Origin: Polyangiaceae bacterium
GTDB lineage: Bacteria; Myxococcota_A; Polyangia; Polyangiales; Polyangiaceae
Assembly: GCA_025937785.1 (NCBI GenBank)
Contig: JAICQQ010000010.1
Location: 18,091 to 82,090 of the forward strand
DNA length: 64,000 bases
Direction: 5' to 3'
In this document: positions 8,295 to 17,129 of the stretch, piece after piece
Layout: every line of letters begins with the position of its first letter
Numbering within the stretch: the stretch's first letter is position 1
The notes under the pieces: generated by a model
The model's input: only the letters and a program-made list of their open reading frames with translations
What the model was told of the DNA's origin: nothing
Database searches by the model: none
Program-made: the position numbers and the translations under genes

Positions 8295-8950
8295 AGTTCG
8301 CTGCCGGGTGGCTCGTGCTGTCCCTGGTGGGCTGCGCTCCGTCGTTGCCGCAAACGGAGGTGCCGGTCGGGGACGGCGCAAGCGCGCGCAGCAACGCCGG
8401 CTCGCACCGCTCCGTCCCGCCGTCCGCTCGCCACGAGCTTCCTGATCGCGACTGGCAGAACTTGGCGTCGCAACGTTTCGGGTTCCGCTTGCCGTTGCCC
8501 GACGCGGGACGCTGGGACGAGGTTGCGGACGAACGCTGGCTCACGCTCGTGCATCGACCCACGCAGGCGACGCTGCGCTTGCGGACGTGGCGTGCGTCGC
8601 CCCGCGTGACCAAGGAAGAATGCCGCGAGCAGGTGTACCTGTGGCGGAGCGAGCTGCGGCCCAGCAGCGAGCCCGTCGCCGAAGGTAGGCTCAGCGCGCC
8701 CGAGGGCTTCGATGTCGGGGTGCGCGTCGACTTGATCGCCGAGGGCTCGCAGGGGCGGCGCGCGCTGGCATTGGCGTTCGGTGCCACCGTGCGCCGGTGC
8801 TACGCAGCGTCCTTCGAAACCAGCCTCGCCGATGTGGACGAAGCCGAGATCGGAGCGCGCCTGCGCCTGATCACCGAGGGCGTCTTCGATCGGGTCGAAG
8901 TGCTCGGCGTCGAAGCCTTCGCCCAGCCCGAGCCCGAGCCACCGCCCTAG
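8276..8950 (+). CDS. Putative lipoprotein, unknown function
   Basis: 224 residues from a GTG start inside the 3' end of ilvE. The signal peptide ends in a lipobox (LVLSLVGC). The mature part begins with about 40 disordered residues, then a compact domain (residues about 65-210) with alternating strands: RFGFRLPLPDAGRW, WLTLVHRPTQATLRLRTW, ALALAFGATVRRCYAASFET. No family was recognised. It is translationally coupled to ilvE, but a functional link is not obvious. Confidence 0.75.
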   Translation: MAHRSLKFAAGWLVLSLVGCAPSLPQTEVPVGDGASARSNAGSHRSVPPSARHELPDRDWQNLASQRFGFRLPLPDAGRWDEVADERWLTLVHRPTQATLRLRTWRASPRVTKEECREQVYLWRSELRPSSEPVAEGRLSAPEGFDVGVRVDLIAEGSQGRRALALAFGATVRRCYAASFETSLADVDEAEIGARLRLITEGVFDRVEVLGVEAFAQPEPEPPP

Positions 8951-9014
8951 GCTCGGAGTTCTTGCCCTGCCGTGCGAGCCCGAGCTGGGGACCGGATGTG
9001 CGGGGAGCGCGTGG

Positions 9015-10316
9015 TTAGCGTACGCCGAGGGCCAGCGACTGGAGGGCGTCGAGGGCTTTGCCGCGTTGGAGGCCGACGGCGGCGACGCTGAGGCGCGTCG
9101 GTTGGAAGGCGATCTGGGCAGCTGCGAGCACGGCTTCACGGCTGACGTCGCAGAGCTCGCGGCAGCGATCGAGCGGGGACTGGTGGCTGCGCCGCAGCAG
9201 CGAGTGCGCGTAGAAATGAGCCACTGACTCCGGATCGTCGAGCATCGCGTCAAACTGCCACTGGCAGCGTCGTCGTGCTTGGTCGAGCTCCGCGTCGGTC
9301 GGTCCGCTGGCAGTCAGGGCCGCCGTCAGGTCAAGGATCTCTCGGAGCAGGAGCGGGGCGCGCTCGTGCGCCGTTTCTCCGTCCAACTCGATGACGCCTG
9401 CTGTATCGAAGGCCTGATAACCAGCGCCCGCATCGTAACACAGGCCGAGCTGATCACACAGACGGTGATACAGCCGGGTCGACAACCCGTCGTCGAGAAT
9501 TCTGAGCAGCATCTCCGTGGCGGCCTGGTGCACGCTCGCGCGTTCGTGGGCGCGATAACAGACCGAGAGTGCGGTTTGGCTGGCCTTGTGCCCGAGGAAA
9601 TCGAAGCGCGGTTCGCGCTGAGCCTCTGGGACGGCGCTTTCGACCAGCGAACCCGCGGGTAGCGCCTCCAGTCGTCGCGAAGCGGAAGCCAGTACGCTCT
9701 CGACCGCGACGGGGCCGCTCACGACGACCGCCAGGTTGCGACCGGTGTAGTGACGCGCGTGGTGTCGCTGAAGCGACGCCTGGTCCCAGGCATCGAGCGC
9801 CTGCAGCGTGCCGGCGATGGGGTAGCCGAGCGGATGATCGGCGAAGCACAGTTGCCGGCAGCGCGACGTGGCATCGATGTCGCGACCCTTCTCGTCGAGT
9901 CCCTCGAGGATCTCTTCACGAACGATGTCGCGTTCCGTGTCCAGGTCGGTCAGCAGCGGTTCGCTGAGGACTTCGCAGAAGGTGCCGAGGGCTGCATCGA
10001 GGCTTTCGGGCGGCAGCGAGATGCTGAGCGTCCCGAACTCTTCCGAGGTGCTGGCCTCGAGCGTGCCCCCCAACGCTTCGAAGCGCGCGGCCAAGCGATG
10101 GGCGCTCGGGTACGCCGGCGTGCCTCGGAACAACATGTGCTCCAGGAAGTGACTGATGCCGTTCTGGGCGCTCGATTCGTAGACCGAGCCGACCCGGATT
10201 TCGGCGGTGATCACGGCCCGGTGCAGCGCAGGCATGCTGACGGCTGCGAGCGCGAGACCGTTGTCGAGCTCACGGACCTGGGGTTCGAGCGCCCCGATCC
10301 CGCGCGGCTCCATCAT
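9015..10316 (-). CDS. M16-family zinc metallopeptidase (pitrilysin/insulinase type)
   Basis: 433 residues. The inverted zinc motif HxxEH is present (HFLEHMLF, about residues 57-64), with the distal Glu expected in the DIVREEILEGLDEKG helix about 75 residues later. The two-domain M16 layout is complete, with the C-terminal SVCYRAHERAS...DDGLSTRLYHRL region. No signal peptide is visible, so it is likely cytosolic, resembling processing-protease-like M16B enzymes. The ATG start overlaps the stop of the PpiD-like gene (ATGA), suggesting co-expression with that chaperone. Confidence 0.9.
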   Translation of the reverse strand: MMEPRGIGALEPQVRELDNGLALAAVSMPALHRAVITAEIRVGSVYESSAQNGISHFLEHMLFRGTPAYPSAHRLAARFEALGGTLEASTSEEFGTLSISLPPESLDAALGTFCEVLSEPLLTDLDTERDIVREEILEGLDEKGRDIDATSRCRQLCFADHPLGYPIAGTLQALDAWDQASLQRHHARHYTGRNLAVVVSGPVAVESVLASASRRLEALPAGSLVESAVPEAQREPRFDFLGHKASQTALSVCYRAHERASVHQAATEMLLRILDDGLSTRLYHRLCDQLGLCYDAGAGYQAFDTAGVIELDGETAHERAPLLLREILDLTAALTASGPTDAELDQARRRCQWQFDAMLDDPESVAHFYAHSLLRRSHQSPLDRCRELCDVSREAVLAAAQIAFQPTRLSVAAVGLQRGKALDALQSLALGVR

Positions 10317-12028
10317 GATTCTTCGTCGTTCTCGGCTTCGCCTTCGGCTTGCTCTTGCGTGGAATCGACGAGAGCCTTGTCGAACGTCAGCTCATCGCCC
10401 GCCTGTTTCTTCAGGGCGTCCAGGTAGTTTTCGAGGAGCTCGGCACCTTTGACTTGGCTCAGCTGCCGGATAAGCTTGACCTTGTCTTTCTCGAACTCGG
10501 CACGTTTCGCCGGCTCCTTGCTCTTCAGCTGCATCACCGCGGCACCGTCGTAGGTACCGATGGGCTTTTCGTGCAGCTGCTCGGGCTTCAGGTTGAAGGC
10601 GATGCTGGCCACGTCCCCCTGCGTCGCGTTCCTGATGGGGTTTTGCAGGATGTTGAAAGCCGCCGAGATCTCGACCTTGGGACGCTCGTCGTCGCCTTCA
10701 CCAGGCAGCGCGTCTTTGCCCGCGAGCGGGCCGCGTTCGAGGTAGCTCTTCACCAGCTCGTCGGTGGCCGTCTTCAGCGAGTCGGTGGTCTTGGCCTTGG
10801 CGATCAGCTCCTTCGCGAACTGCTCGGCGAGCTCTCTGGCCTTCGCTTGCGTCGCCAGCTTGCGCGCGACGTACTGCCGCGCGGTGGTCTCGGCTTGGCT
10901 CGCCACGAGCGGCTCGTGATACTGCACCAGGTGATAGCCGCGCACGGTCTCGACCACCGGGCTCACGGCGCCGAGCTTCAGCTTGCTCATGGCTTGCAAG
11001 AGCTCCTGCGCGCCCGGCCCGTAGTGCTCGCCGAGGCAACCGACGGCCCCGCCGAGCGGCGCGGTGTCGGCGTCCGAGAGCTCGCGGGCGAGCTTCGCGA
11101 AGTCCTCGCCCGCCTTGAGTCGCCGTTCGGCTTCCTCGATTTCGGTGCGCTTCGCCGCCTTCTCGTCAGCGCTGGCGTCGGGAGCGAAACGCACGAAGAT
11201 CTCGCTGACGATAGGGCACGCGGCCTTGAAGTTGTCTTTCTCGCGAGCCAGCTCGCTGTCGACCGCGGCCTTGTTGTTCATGGCCCATTCGTCGACGTCG
11301 CTGTTCGAAAGGTTCAGCACGTAGCGCGCCATCCATTCACCCCGCGCGTCGACGGTGCGAATCACAGCCTCCGAACGTTCGCGTTCCCAGAGCAGGAAGG
11401 CCTCTTGCTCCGAGACGCGAGCGCGCGATCGCACCAGATCGCGCATGCGAGCGGCGACGTATTCTTCGTGCTGCATCTCTTTGAATTGCTTGGTGCCGCG
11501 GCCTGCATAGTTGCGTACGACTCGGCGATACAGGTCTGGGTTGAAGCTGCCGTTGTCTTTGACGGGCAAGATGCGTGTTCCCAGCGTACCGGGGGCGCAC
11601 GCCGGGCCTTCGGGGATGCAGAGCCGCAATTGCGCAGCCAGCTGCGCTTCTTCCTGTGCCGGCAACGACAGACGCGCCCTGCCTTCCATCAACTGCGCGT
11701 CCAGGTCCTCTTCGCTGATGCTGATGCCGAGACGCTTGGCGTCCGCGTTGAGCAGCAGCCGTTCGGCGAAGCCGTTCAGGATCATACCTTTGACCTCGCG
11801 AGCACCGTCGCCGGTCAGCTCGAGCCCGCTGGCGCGCACAGCGAGGCCATAGCTGGCGTTGAATTCTTTGAGGTCGACGCAGGCGCCTTCGAACTTCACT
11901 GCGCAGCGCTCGGAGCCGCTGGCGCTGCCGAACTGCCCGCCCATGACGAACGCAGCAATGATGGCGAGCACGACCGCGCCCATGAAGATCTGGGTGACGA
12001 CCCCACCCTGGCGAAAGAAATTCATCAT
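10313..12028 (-). CDS. PpiD/SurA-like membrane-anchored peptidyl-prolyl isomerase
   Basis: 571 residues. A short cytoplasmic N-terminus precedes one membrane helix (about 8-30, VTQIFMGAVVLAIIAAFVMGG). A SurA-N-type chaperone region (about 45-240) follows, then a parvulin/PPIC domain (about 265-370) with SEIFVRFAP, AGEDFAKLARELSDADTAPLGG and VSPVVETVRGYHLVQY. The C-terminal helical region ends in an acidic tail (EGEAENDEES). This matches the PpiD arrangement: an inner-membrane foldase facing the periplasm, helping secreted proteins. It shares an operon with the M16 peptidase. Confidence 0.88.
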   Translation of the reverse strand: MMNFFRQGGVVTQIFMGAVVLAIIAAFVMGGQFGSASGSERCAVKFEGACVDLKEFNASYGLAVRASGLELTGDGAREVKGMILNGFAERLLLNADAKRLGISISEEDLDAQLMEGRARLSLPAQEEAQLAAQLRLCIPEGPACAPGTLGTRILPVKDNGSFNPDLYRRVVRNYAGRGTKQFKEMQHEEYVAARMRDLVRSRARVSEQEAFLLWERERSEAVIRTVDARGEWMARYVLNLSNSDVDEWAMNNKAAVDSELAREKDNFKAACPIVSEIFVRFAPDASADEKAAKRTEIEEAERRLKAGEDFAKLARELSDADTAPLGGAVGCLGEHYGPGAQELLQAMSKLKLGAVSPVVETVRGYHLVQYHEPLVASQAETTARQYVARKLATQAKARELAEQFAKELIAKAKTTDSLKTATDELVKSYLERGPLAGKDALPGEGDDERPKVEISAAFNILQNPIRNATQGDVASIAFNLKPEQLHEKPIGTYDGAAVMQLKSKEPAKRAEFEKDKVKLIRQLSQVKGAELLENYLDALKKQAGDELTFDKALVDSTQEQAEGEAENDEES

Positions 12029-12144
12029 ATGACAGGTGCCCCGGCGGCCCGGGTGGGGCCGAATAGCACGCGAGCGCGGTCGGGTCTATCGAGTGTCGGC
12101 GCAAGCGGGGCCGTGTCACACCGCCCCGCAGAACGTGGAATTGC

Positions 12145-12588
12145 CTACTGGGAGCTTGGTCCGGGGACCGTCTTATCGATCCCCAGGGCAAACCGGAGCT
12201 CGTCCACGAGTTCGCCGGGGCCCGCGACGACTCGCTCGAGGCTGACTTCGTACCATGTGTCCAGTGTTTTGGTGCGGTCGCCGGGATCGAGGATGGGCAC
12301 GGCCTGCGTCTGAACCTCGGCGTAACCGCGCGTGGTGAGGGCATCGCCGAGTGCCCGCGCGCGTCCGACGAGCTGCGCCGGGCTCTCGCCAGGAAAATCG
12401 TTGCCTTGCGCTCGCAGTACCACGCGCACTGCGAGCGGCTCCCCCGAGCAGGCAGCGACCCCGCTATCCATGATGAGGTTGTCTCGGACTCGCTCGGCGA
12501 GGACGACGCGGTCCTCAATCGTGCGGTAAACTTCGAAGCCTTCTCGAATCAGTGTCTTTTTCAGCTCGCGTGGGCTGGGATTCGGCAT
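12145..12588 (-). CDS. Conserved-looking hypothetical protein
   Basis: 147 residues starting MPNPSPRELKKTLIREGFEVYRT. Codon use and strand alternation look real: a basic N-terminal helix, then EDRVVLAERVRDNLIMDSGVA, then VRVVLRAQGNDFPGE and a C-terminal strand LDTWYEVSLERVV. There is no signal peptide or membrane helix. I do not recognise a family. A promoter would lie in the 340-base gap upstream. Confidence 0.65.
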   Translation of the reverse strand: MPNPSPRELKKTLIREGFEVYRTIEDRVVLAERVRDNLIMDSGVAACSGEPLAVRVVLRAQGNDFPGESPAQLVGRARALGDALTTRGYAEVQTQAVPILDPGDRTKTLDTWYEVSLERVVAGPGELVDELRFALGIDKTVPGPSSQ

Positions 12589-12929
12589 TTCGGTTCGCTT
12601 GCGACCTCACCGGTGGTCTGGCTGGCTGGTGAGTATTCCCGTTGGGTATGGGCAACTTCTGACGTGAGCGCCGCCCCCGGAGCGTCCCAAGTCTTCCGAG
12701 AAACTTCGCAGACCCGTAGCCAAGCGTCAAGCATGCTCGAATCCCGGGTTTTTTTGCTCCGTGGTGCCGCATGACCCCGCAGCGCGTGGTTTCATGGACC
12801 TGGAGGGTGCGTCGATGCTTGCGCGGTTCCACCAGGTCCGTTGCCCGAGCGCTGGAGCAGCCCGAGGGCCGGTCGTGCACAGGCCTCTGCGAGGCGCCCA
12901 TTCGACGTCAGCCGCGCTAGGGTTCGCCG
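12589..12929. other. Intergenic region, no gene seen
   Basis: 341 bases between a minus-strand hypothetical gene and the plus-strand helicase. Short open frames exist on both strands, but none has a start context or coherent composition. A T-run follows CCCGGG near 12747 (GGTTTTTTTG) without a clear matching stem. It probably holds the two divergent promoters. Confidence 0.45.
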
Positions 12930-14939
12930 GTGCCGCCCGTCCGGTCTGCGTTCGAGCTCTTGGGACCTGAGGGTCCATTCGCCACCAAGTTTGGAGCCTA
13001 CGAGCATCGAGCCAGTCAGCTCGAGATGGCAGCGGCCGTGGAGCGCACCCTTCGAGAAGAGCGGATCTTGCTGTGCGAAGCCGGAACCGGAACCGGCAAG
13101 ACGCTGGCGTATCTGGTGCCCGTGCTGCTCAGCAAGAAGCGGGTGGTGATCTCCACGGCCACCAAGGCGCTCCAGGAACAGATCGCCTACAAGGATCTAC
13201 CGCTGATCGCGCGAACGCTCGAGATTGAACCGCGCGTTGCGGTGATGAAGGGGCTCACCAACTACGTGTGCCGGCGGCGCCTCGGTGAGTTCCGCACGAG
13301 CGAAGAAGCAGCGCGCCCGCGCTACGCCTCGGCGTTGCGAGTATTGAATCAGTGGGCGGCGGAGACAGAGACCGGTGAAACCGCGGAGCTGGCGGGGTTG
13401 AGTGAGGACGATCCGATTTGGCCGCACGTGACGTCTTCGACCGATACGCGCATCGGCGCCGGGTGCGCGTACCACGACGAGTGTTTCGTGACCCGGATGC
13501 GGCGCGACGCCGAGTCGGCGCAGCTCCTCATCGTCAACCACCACCTGTTCTTCGCCGACCTAGCGCTGAGAGGACCGCACCCCGCCAGCGTGTTGCCGGA
13601 CTACGATGCGGTGGTCTTCGACGAAGCGCACCAGATCGAGGACGTTGCTGGCTTGTTCTTCGGGTCTCGAGTTTCGAGGCTCAAGACCAGTCGGCTCGCG
13701 ACCGAGCTCGCGCGGGTGATCGGCGCCGTGGTTCCCTCGTCCAACGTGCCCGAGCAGCTGCAGCGAGCGGCGGATCATTTTTGGGAGGTCGTGCTGCGCC
13801 AGCACCAAAGCAGCGGGCCTCGAGCGACGGTGGAACCTGATGCTTGGCGCGGACCAATGCAACAGGCTTACTTTGCGATCGACCTCGCGCTGGAGGGCGT
13901 GCTCGGCGTGCTCAAGAGCATCGATCCCACCGGCGACGCGTTGCCAGCGGCTCGGTTGCGCCCGGCAGTGCAAGAGCTGTTGGTACGACGCACCCAAACC
14001 TTGCGCGATCAGCTGGCGAGCGTGGTGGACGGCGGAGCCGGTATGGTCACTTGGTTGGAGCTCGCGCCCCCGGCGCTGAGCTCGACACCCGTCGATCTGG
14101 CCCCGGTGCTCAGCGATCGGGTGTTCGCCAGCATTCCCGCGGTCGTGCTCACGAGCGCCACGTTGACTACTGGCGACACGGCGCCGCGCATGCCCGCCGC
14201 CGACGCAGCGTCGAAGCCGACATCATTTCACTACTTCCGGCGCCGCTTCGGCGTGGGCGACGACTTGGGCGCGGAGGAGCTCGCCGTCGGCAGTCCCTTC
14301 GATTTCGAGCGGCAGGCCGTGCTCTACACACCGAACGATTTGCCGCCTGCGCGCTCAGCGGCGTTCTTGGAGCAGGCCGCCGATCGTGTGCGCGATCTGG
14401 TCGCGATCACCGGCGGCGGTGCGTTCGTACTCACGACCTCGCACGCCTCGATGCAGCGGCTCTACCAGCTGTTGAAAACCCGGCTACCGCGTCAGACGGT
14501 CTTCGTCCAGGGCCAAGCTCCGAAGCAGGCTCTGGTTTCGGCGTTTCGCGCGTCGGGTGACGCCGTGCTCGTGGCGACGCAGAGTTTTTGGGAAGGCGTG
14601 GATGTCCCGGGGCGCGCGCTCAGGTTGGTCGTGCTCGAGAAGTTGCCGTTCGCCGTGCCCACCGATCCGGTCGTGCGCGCTCGCTCGCTAGCGATCGAAC
14701 GGAACGGGGGCAACCCGTTCATGGATCTGTTCGTCCCGGGTGCGGCGATCGCGCTCAAGCAGGGGTTTGGCCGCCTGATCCGGACGCGGCGCGACTATGG
14801 CGTCGTGGCGTTGCTCGATGAGCGCGTGCACACCAAGGGCTACGCCAAGCGCCTGCTGCGCGCGCTGCCGCCAGTGCGCATCACCCACGCCTTGGCCGAC
14901 GTCCAGTCCTTCTGGGATCAAGCCCGCGCGCTGGACTGA
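12930..14939 (+). CDS. dinG: DinG/XPD-family ATP-dependent DNA helicase
   Basis: 669 residues, superfamily 2 helicase. Motif I is CEAGTGTGKTLAYLVP (about 50-65), motif Ia ISTATKALQEQ, motif II DEAH (FDEAHQIEDVA), and the C-terminal motifs include LTSATLTTGD, ATQSFWEGVDVPG and QGFGRLIRTRRDYG. Fe-S-domain cysteines are seen at LTNYVC and at GAGC/HDEC. Where relatives usually have a further Cys just before (C-x-G-x-x-C), this protein has Arg (RIGAGC). It unwinds 5' to 3' structures such as R-loops or forked DNA in DNA repair. The start is a GTG; upstream there is only AGGG at a moderate distance. Confidence 0.9.
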   Translation: MPPVRSAFELLGPEGPFATKFGAYEHRASQLEMAAAVERTLREERILLCEAGTGTGKTLAYLVPVLLSKKRVVISTATKALQEQIAYKDLPLIARTLEIEPRVAVMKGLTNYVCRRRLGEFRTSEEAARPRYASALRVLNQWAAETETGETAELAGLSEDDPIWPHVTSSTDTRIGAGCAYHDECFVTRMRRDAESAQLLIVNHHLFFADLALRGPHPASVLPDYDAVVFDEAHQIEDVAGLFFGSRVSRLKTSRLATELARVIGAVVPSSNVPEQLQRAADHFWEVVLRQHQSSGPRATVEPDAWRGPMQQAYFAIDLALEGVLGVLKSIDPTGDALPAARLRPAVQELLVRRTQTLRDQLASVVDGGAGMVTWLELAPPALSSTPVDLAPVLSDRVFASIPAVVLTSATLTTGDTAPRMPAADAASKPTSFHYFRRRFGVGDDLGAEELAVGSPFDFERQAVLYTPNDLPPARSAAFLEQAADRVRDLVAITGGGAFVLTTSHASMQRLYQLLKTRLPRQTVFVQGQAPKQALVSAFRASGDAVLVATQSFWEGVDVPGRALRLVVLEKLPFAVPTDPVVRARSLAIERNGGNPFMDLFVPGAAIALKQGFGRLIRTRRDYGVVALLDERVHTKGYAKRLLRALPPVRITHALADVQSFWDQARALD

Positions 14940-14956
14940 GCAATCGGGCTTTCACC

Positions 14957-14995
14957 ACGCCGCGCGGGCTCGTAGAACCGAGCCACGCGCGGCGT
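14957..14995. terminator. Strong hairpin between convergent genes
   Basis: A 16-base arm (14957-14972, ending GGCTCG) pairs with 14979-14995 (starting CGAGCC) across a six-base loop. There is a single bulged A at 14985. It lies exactly between the convergent ends of the helicase (14939) and the response regulator (15010). No T-run follows on either side, so it may stop transcription with a factor, or act as an mRNA 3' end. Confidence 0.6.
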
Positions 14996-15009
14996 CGGGT
15001 GTCAGCGAC

Positions 15010-16863
15010 TCAGGCCTTCCGCGGCGCCTTCTTGCCGGGCTTGGGCTTCGCCTTCGCCGGCCCCTTCTTTGCGGGCGCTTTTGCCTTGGCAGGCGCCTTT
15101 GCCTTGGCAGGCGCTTTTGCCTTGGCAGGCGCCTTTGCCTTGGCAGGCGCCTTTGCCTTTGCGGGCGCCTTTGCCTTGGCAGGCGCCTTTGCCTTGGCAG
15201 GCGCCTTTGCCTTTGCGGGCGCCTTTGCCTTTGCGGGCGCCTTTGCCTTTGCGGGCGCCTTTGCTTTGGCAGGAGCCTTCGCTTTGGCAGGAGCCTTCGC
15301 TTTGGCAGGAGCCTTCGCCTTCGCCTTCGCCTTGGCCGCGGCAGGTGCTTTCGCTTCGGCGGGAGCCTTCGCCTTCGCCGGGGCCTTCTTGGCCGGTGCC
15401 CCTGGCTTGGCGTTCTTCACGGGAGCCTTGGCCGGTGCCTTCTTGGGGGGAGCCGGGGGAGCCGCTTTGGCGGGCGCCTTCTTGGCGGCCTTCTTGCCTT
15501 TCGCGGGGGCTGCGGCGACACGTGCCGCTGTGGCGTCGCCAGCCATTGGGGGCTCTGGCTTCTTGGCGGGCGCCTTCTTGGCGGCAGCCTTCTTAGCCGC
15601 CTTCTTTTCAGCTGCGGCCTTTTTCTTCTCGGCAGCTTTTGCCTTGGCGGCTTCCTGCTTGGCTTTCTTGGCCGCCTTCTTCTCGGCGTCGGCGGCCTTC
15701 TTCTTTTCGGCCGCAGCCTTCTTCTTCTCGGCGTCGGCCTTCTTCTTTTCGGCCGCCTTCAGAGCAGCAGCCTTTTTCTTCTCGGCGTCGGCCTTTTTCT
15801 TTTCGGCCGCCTTCAGAGCAGCAGCCTTTTTCTTCTCGGCGTCGGCCTTTTTCTTTTCGGCCGCCTTCAGAGCAGCAGCCTTTTTCTTCTCGGCGTCGGC
15901 CTTTTTCTTTTCGGCCGCCTTGGCTTTCGCCGCTTCTTGCTTGGCCTTCTCCGCAGCTTTGGCTTCGGCCTTCTTCGCCGCCTCTGCTGCTTTCTTGGCA
16001 CTCTCGTCTGCCTTCGCCGGCTTGGGCGCCTTCTCGGCTACCGGCTTTTTGGCCGCCTTGGCCGGCGGTAGCTTGTAGTTGCCATCATCGTCATCGTCGT
16101 CGTCGGCATCATCGTCGTCGTCGCCATCGTCGTCGTCGTCGCCATCATCGTCGTCGTCGCCATCATCGTCGTCGTCCGCGTCTTCCTCCAGATCGGCGGA
16201 GTCGTCCTGGTAACCGCCGGGCCCGCCGTCGTCGTCATCGTCCGCATCGTCGTCGTCCGCGTCGTCGTCATCGTCCGCATCGTCGTCGTCGTTCTCGTCC
16301 TCATCGTCGGAGGGGGCCGCGGAGCGGGACGCATGGGTATCGGAGCTGGGTGCTTCCTCGTCGCTCCAATCGTCGTCGTCATCGTCGTCATCGTCATCGT
16401 CGTCATCGTCGTCCGACAACGACGAAATCACCGCGTCGTCGTCCGCGGCAGAGTCAGCGCCCAGGTTCAACGCGGTGCTTGCGCGCTTGCTGAGGGCCGT
16501 CTTGATACTGGTGTCGAGATCCGCGAACTCGAAGGGTTTGTCGACGTGCGCATCCGCACCGTACAACGGCGACGTCATCTCGTTGAGGTTCTCGCCGATG
16601 CCAGTCAGCATCACGACTGCCGTGTGGGCTAGTGATACGGTCTCGCGGATCTTCCGGCACACTTCCCACCCGCTCATTCCGGGCATCATGACGTCGAGCA
16701 CCACCACGTCTGGCAGGTGATCGCAGGCGAGCTCCCAGGCCTGGTCTCCGTCCGAGGCTTCCAAGACTTGGTAGCCTTTCGTTCTCAGGTGTCCGGCAAC
16801 TAAAGCAAGTGTACTAGGTTCATCATCCGCTACTAAAACAGTCGTCTTCTCGGGTTCCGCCAT
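15010..16863 (-). CDS. Response regulator fused to acidic segment and histone H1-like tail
   Basis: 617 residues. An N-terminal receiver domain (about 5-125) has the acidic pocket VADDE, phospho-acceptor Asp57 (VVVLDVMMPG), Thr87 and Lys109 (VDKPFE). Residues about 140-265 are dominated by Asp runs with Gly/Ala/Ser interruptions. From about 270 on, the protein is Lys/Ala/Glu-rich (EKKKADAEKKKAAAL units), then Lys/Ala/Pro repeats (KAKAPA, about 14 units) ending KPKPGKKAPRKA. The tail resembles eukaryotic H1 and bacterial H1-like proteins. The acidic/basic pairing recalls myxobacterial CarD, which joins an acidic stretch to an HMGA-like tail. There is no HTH or enzyme output domain; I infer direct, possibly phosphorylation-gated, DNA or RNA binding. 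Confidence 0.88.
   Translation of the reverse strand: MAEPEKTTVLVADDEPSTLALVAGHLRTKGYQVLEASDGDQAWELACDHLPDVVVLDVMMPGMSGWEVCRKIRETVSLAHTAVVMLTGIGENLNEMTSPLYGADAHVDKPFEFADLDTSIKTALSKRASTALNLGADSAADDDAVISSLSDDDDDDDDDDDDDDDWSDEEAPSSDTHASRSAAPSDDEDENDDDDADDDDDADDDDADDDDDGGPGGYQDDSADLEEDADDDDDGDDDDDGDDDDDGDDDDDADDDDDDDGNYKLPPAKAAKKPVAEKAPKPAKADESAKKAAEAAKKAEAKAAEKAKQEAAKAKAAEKKKADAEKKKAAALKAAEKKKADAEKKKAAALKAAEKKKADAEKKKAAALKAAEKKKADAEKKKAAAEKKKAADAEKKAAKKAKQEAAKAKAAEKKKAAAEKKAAKKAAAKKAPAKKPEPPMAGDATAARVAAAPAKGKKAAKKAPAKAAPPAPPKKAPAKAPVKNAKPGAPAKKAPAKAKAPAEAKAPAAAKAKAKAKAPAKAKAPAKAKAPAKAKAPAKAKAPAKAKAPAKAKAPAKAKAPAKAKAPAKAKAPAKAKAPAKAKAPAKAKAPAKAKAPAKKGPAKAKPKPGKKAPRKA
15070..15332. repeat. Tandem 18-bp coding repeat (KAKAPA units)
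   Basis: About 14 head-to-tail 18-base units, read on the plus strand as variants of GCCTTTGCCTTGGCAGGC. They differ mainly at third positions, with purines and pyrimidines swapped in patches. They encode the Lys/Ala/Pro tail of the response regulator. Such tracts change length by slippage or recombination. Confidence 0.85.
15760..15921. repeat. Three near-perfect 54-bp tandem repeats
   Basis: Copies begin at 15760, 15814 and 15868, each starting CAGAGCAGCAGCC. They encode the 18-residue unit KKKADAEKKKAAALKAAE in the basic tail of the response regulator. Near identity at the DNA level points to recent duplication. Confidence 0.85.
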
Positions 16864-17129
16864 GATGCCTCCGCGTGGCCAGCACAGATATCATGAGTCC
16901 AGCATGGCTGCTGCGGTCAAGCGTGCGTCCCGGTTCTCTTTGGATCCGGCCAACGAATCCACCCCACTTCACGTCCAAGCTGCAGGTGAAAAATGCGGCA
17001 GTTGTGTCCTAGCTTCCCCGGGTTTTGTCGGCATTTTCGGCTTTTGTCGCCCGAGGGGGAAAGCTCCCGGAACTTTTGCGCGTTACAAACGTCAACGCAC
17101 AATAGGGGTATGCAAGGAGATCCTGGGTC

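Noticed and set aside
10349..12313. 654-codon plus-strand frame opposite the PpiD-like gene
   Set aside because: Mirror of a well-supported coding frame; no start context, domains or signal.
12720..12775. Rho-independent terminator near the T-run
   Set aside because: There is a run of seven T after CCCGGG, but no stable stem immediately before it.
14797..16078. Plus-strand frames rich in Leu/Cys/Gly/Arg or Ala/Phe opposite the response regulator tail
   Set aside because: They arise from the repeated Lys/Ala/Pro codons on the other strand. The minus-strand frame has a receiver domain and a proper start.
15070..16430. Possible CRISPR-like or satellite array
   Set aside because: The repeats are 18 and 54 bases without unique spacers and keep a coding frame.
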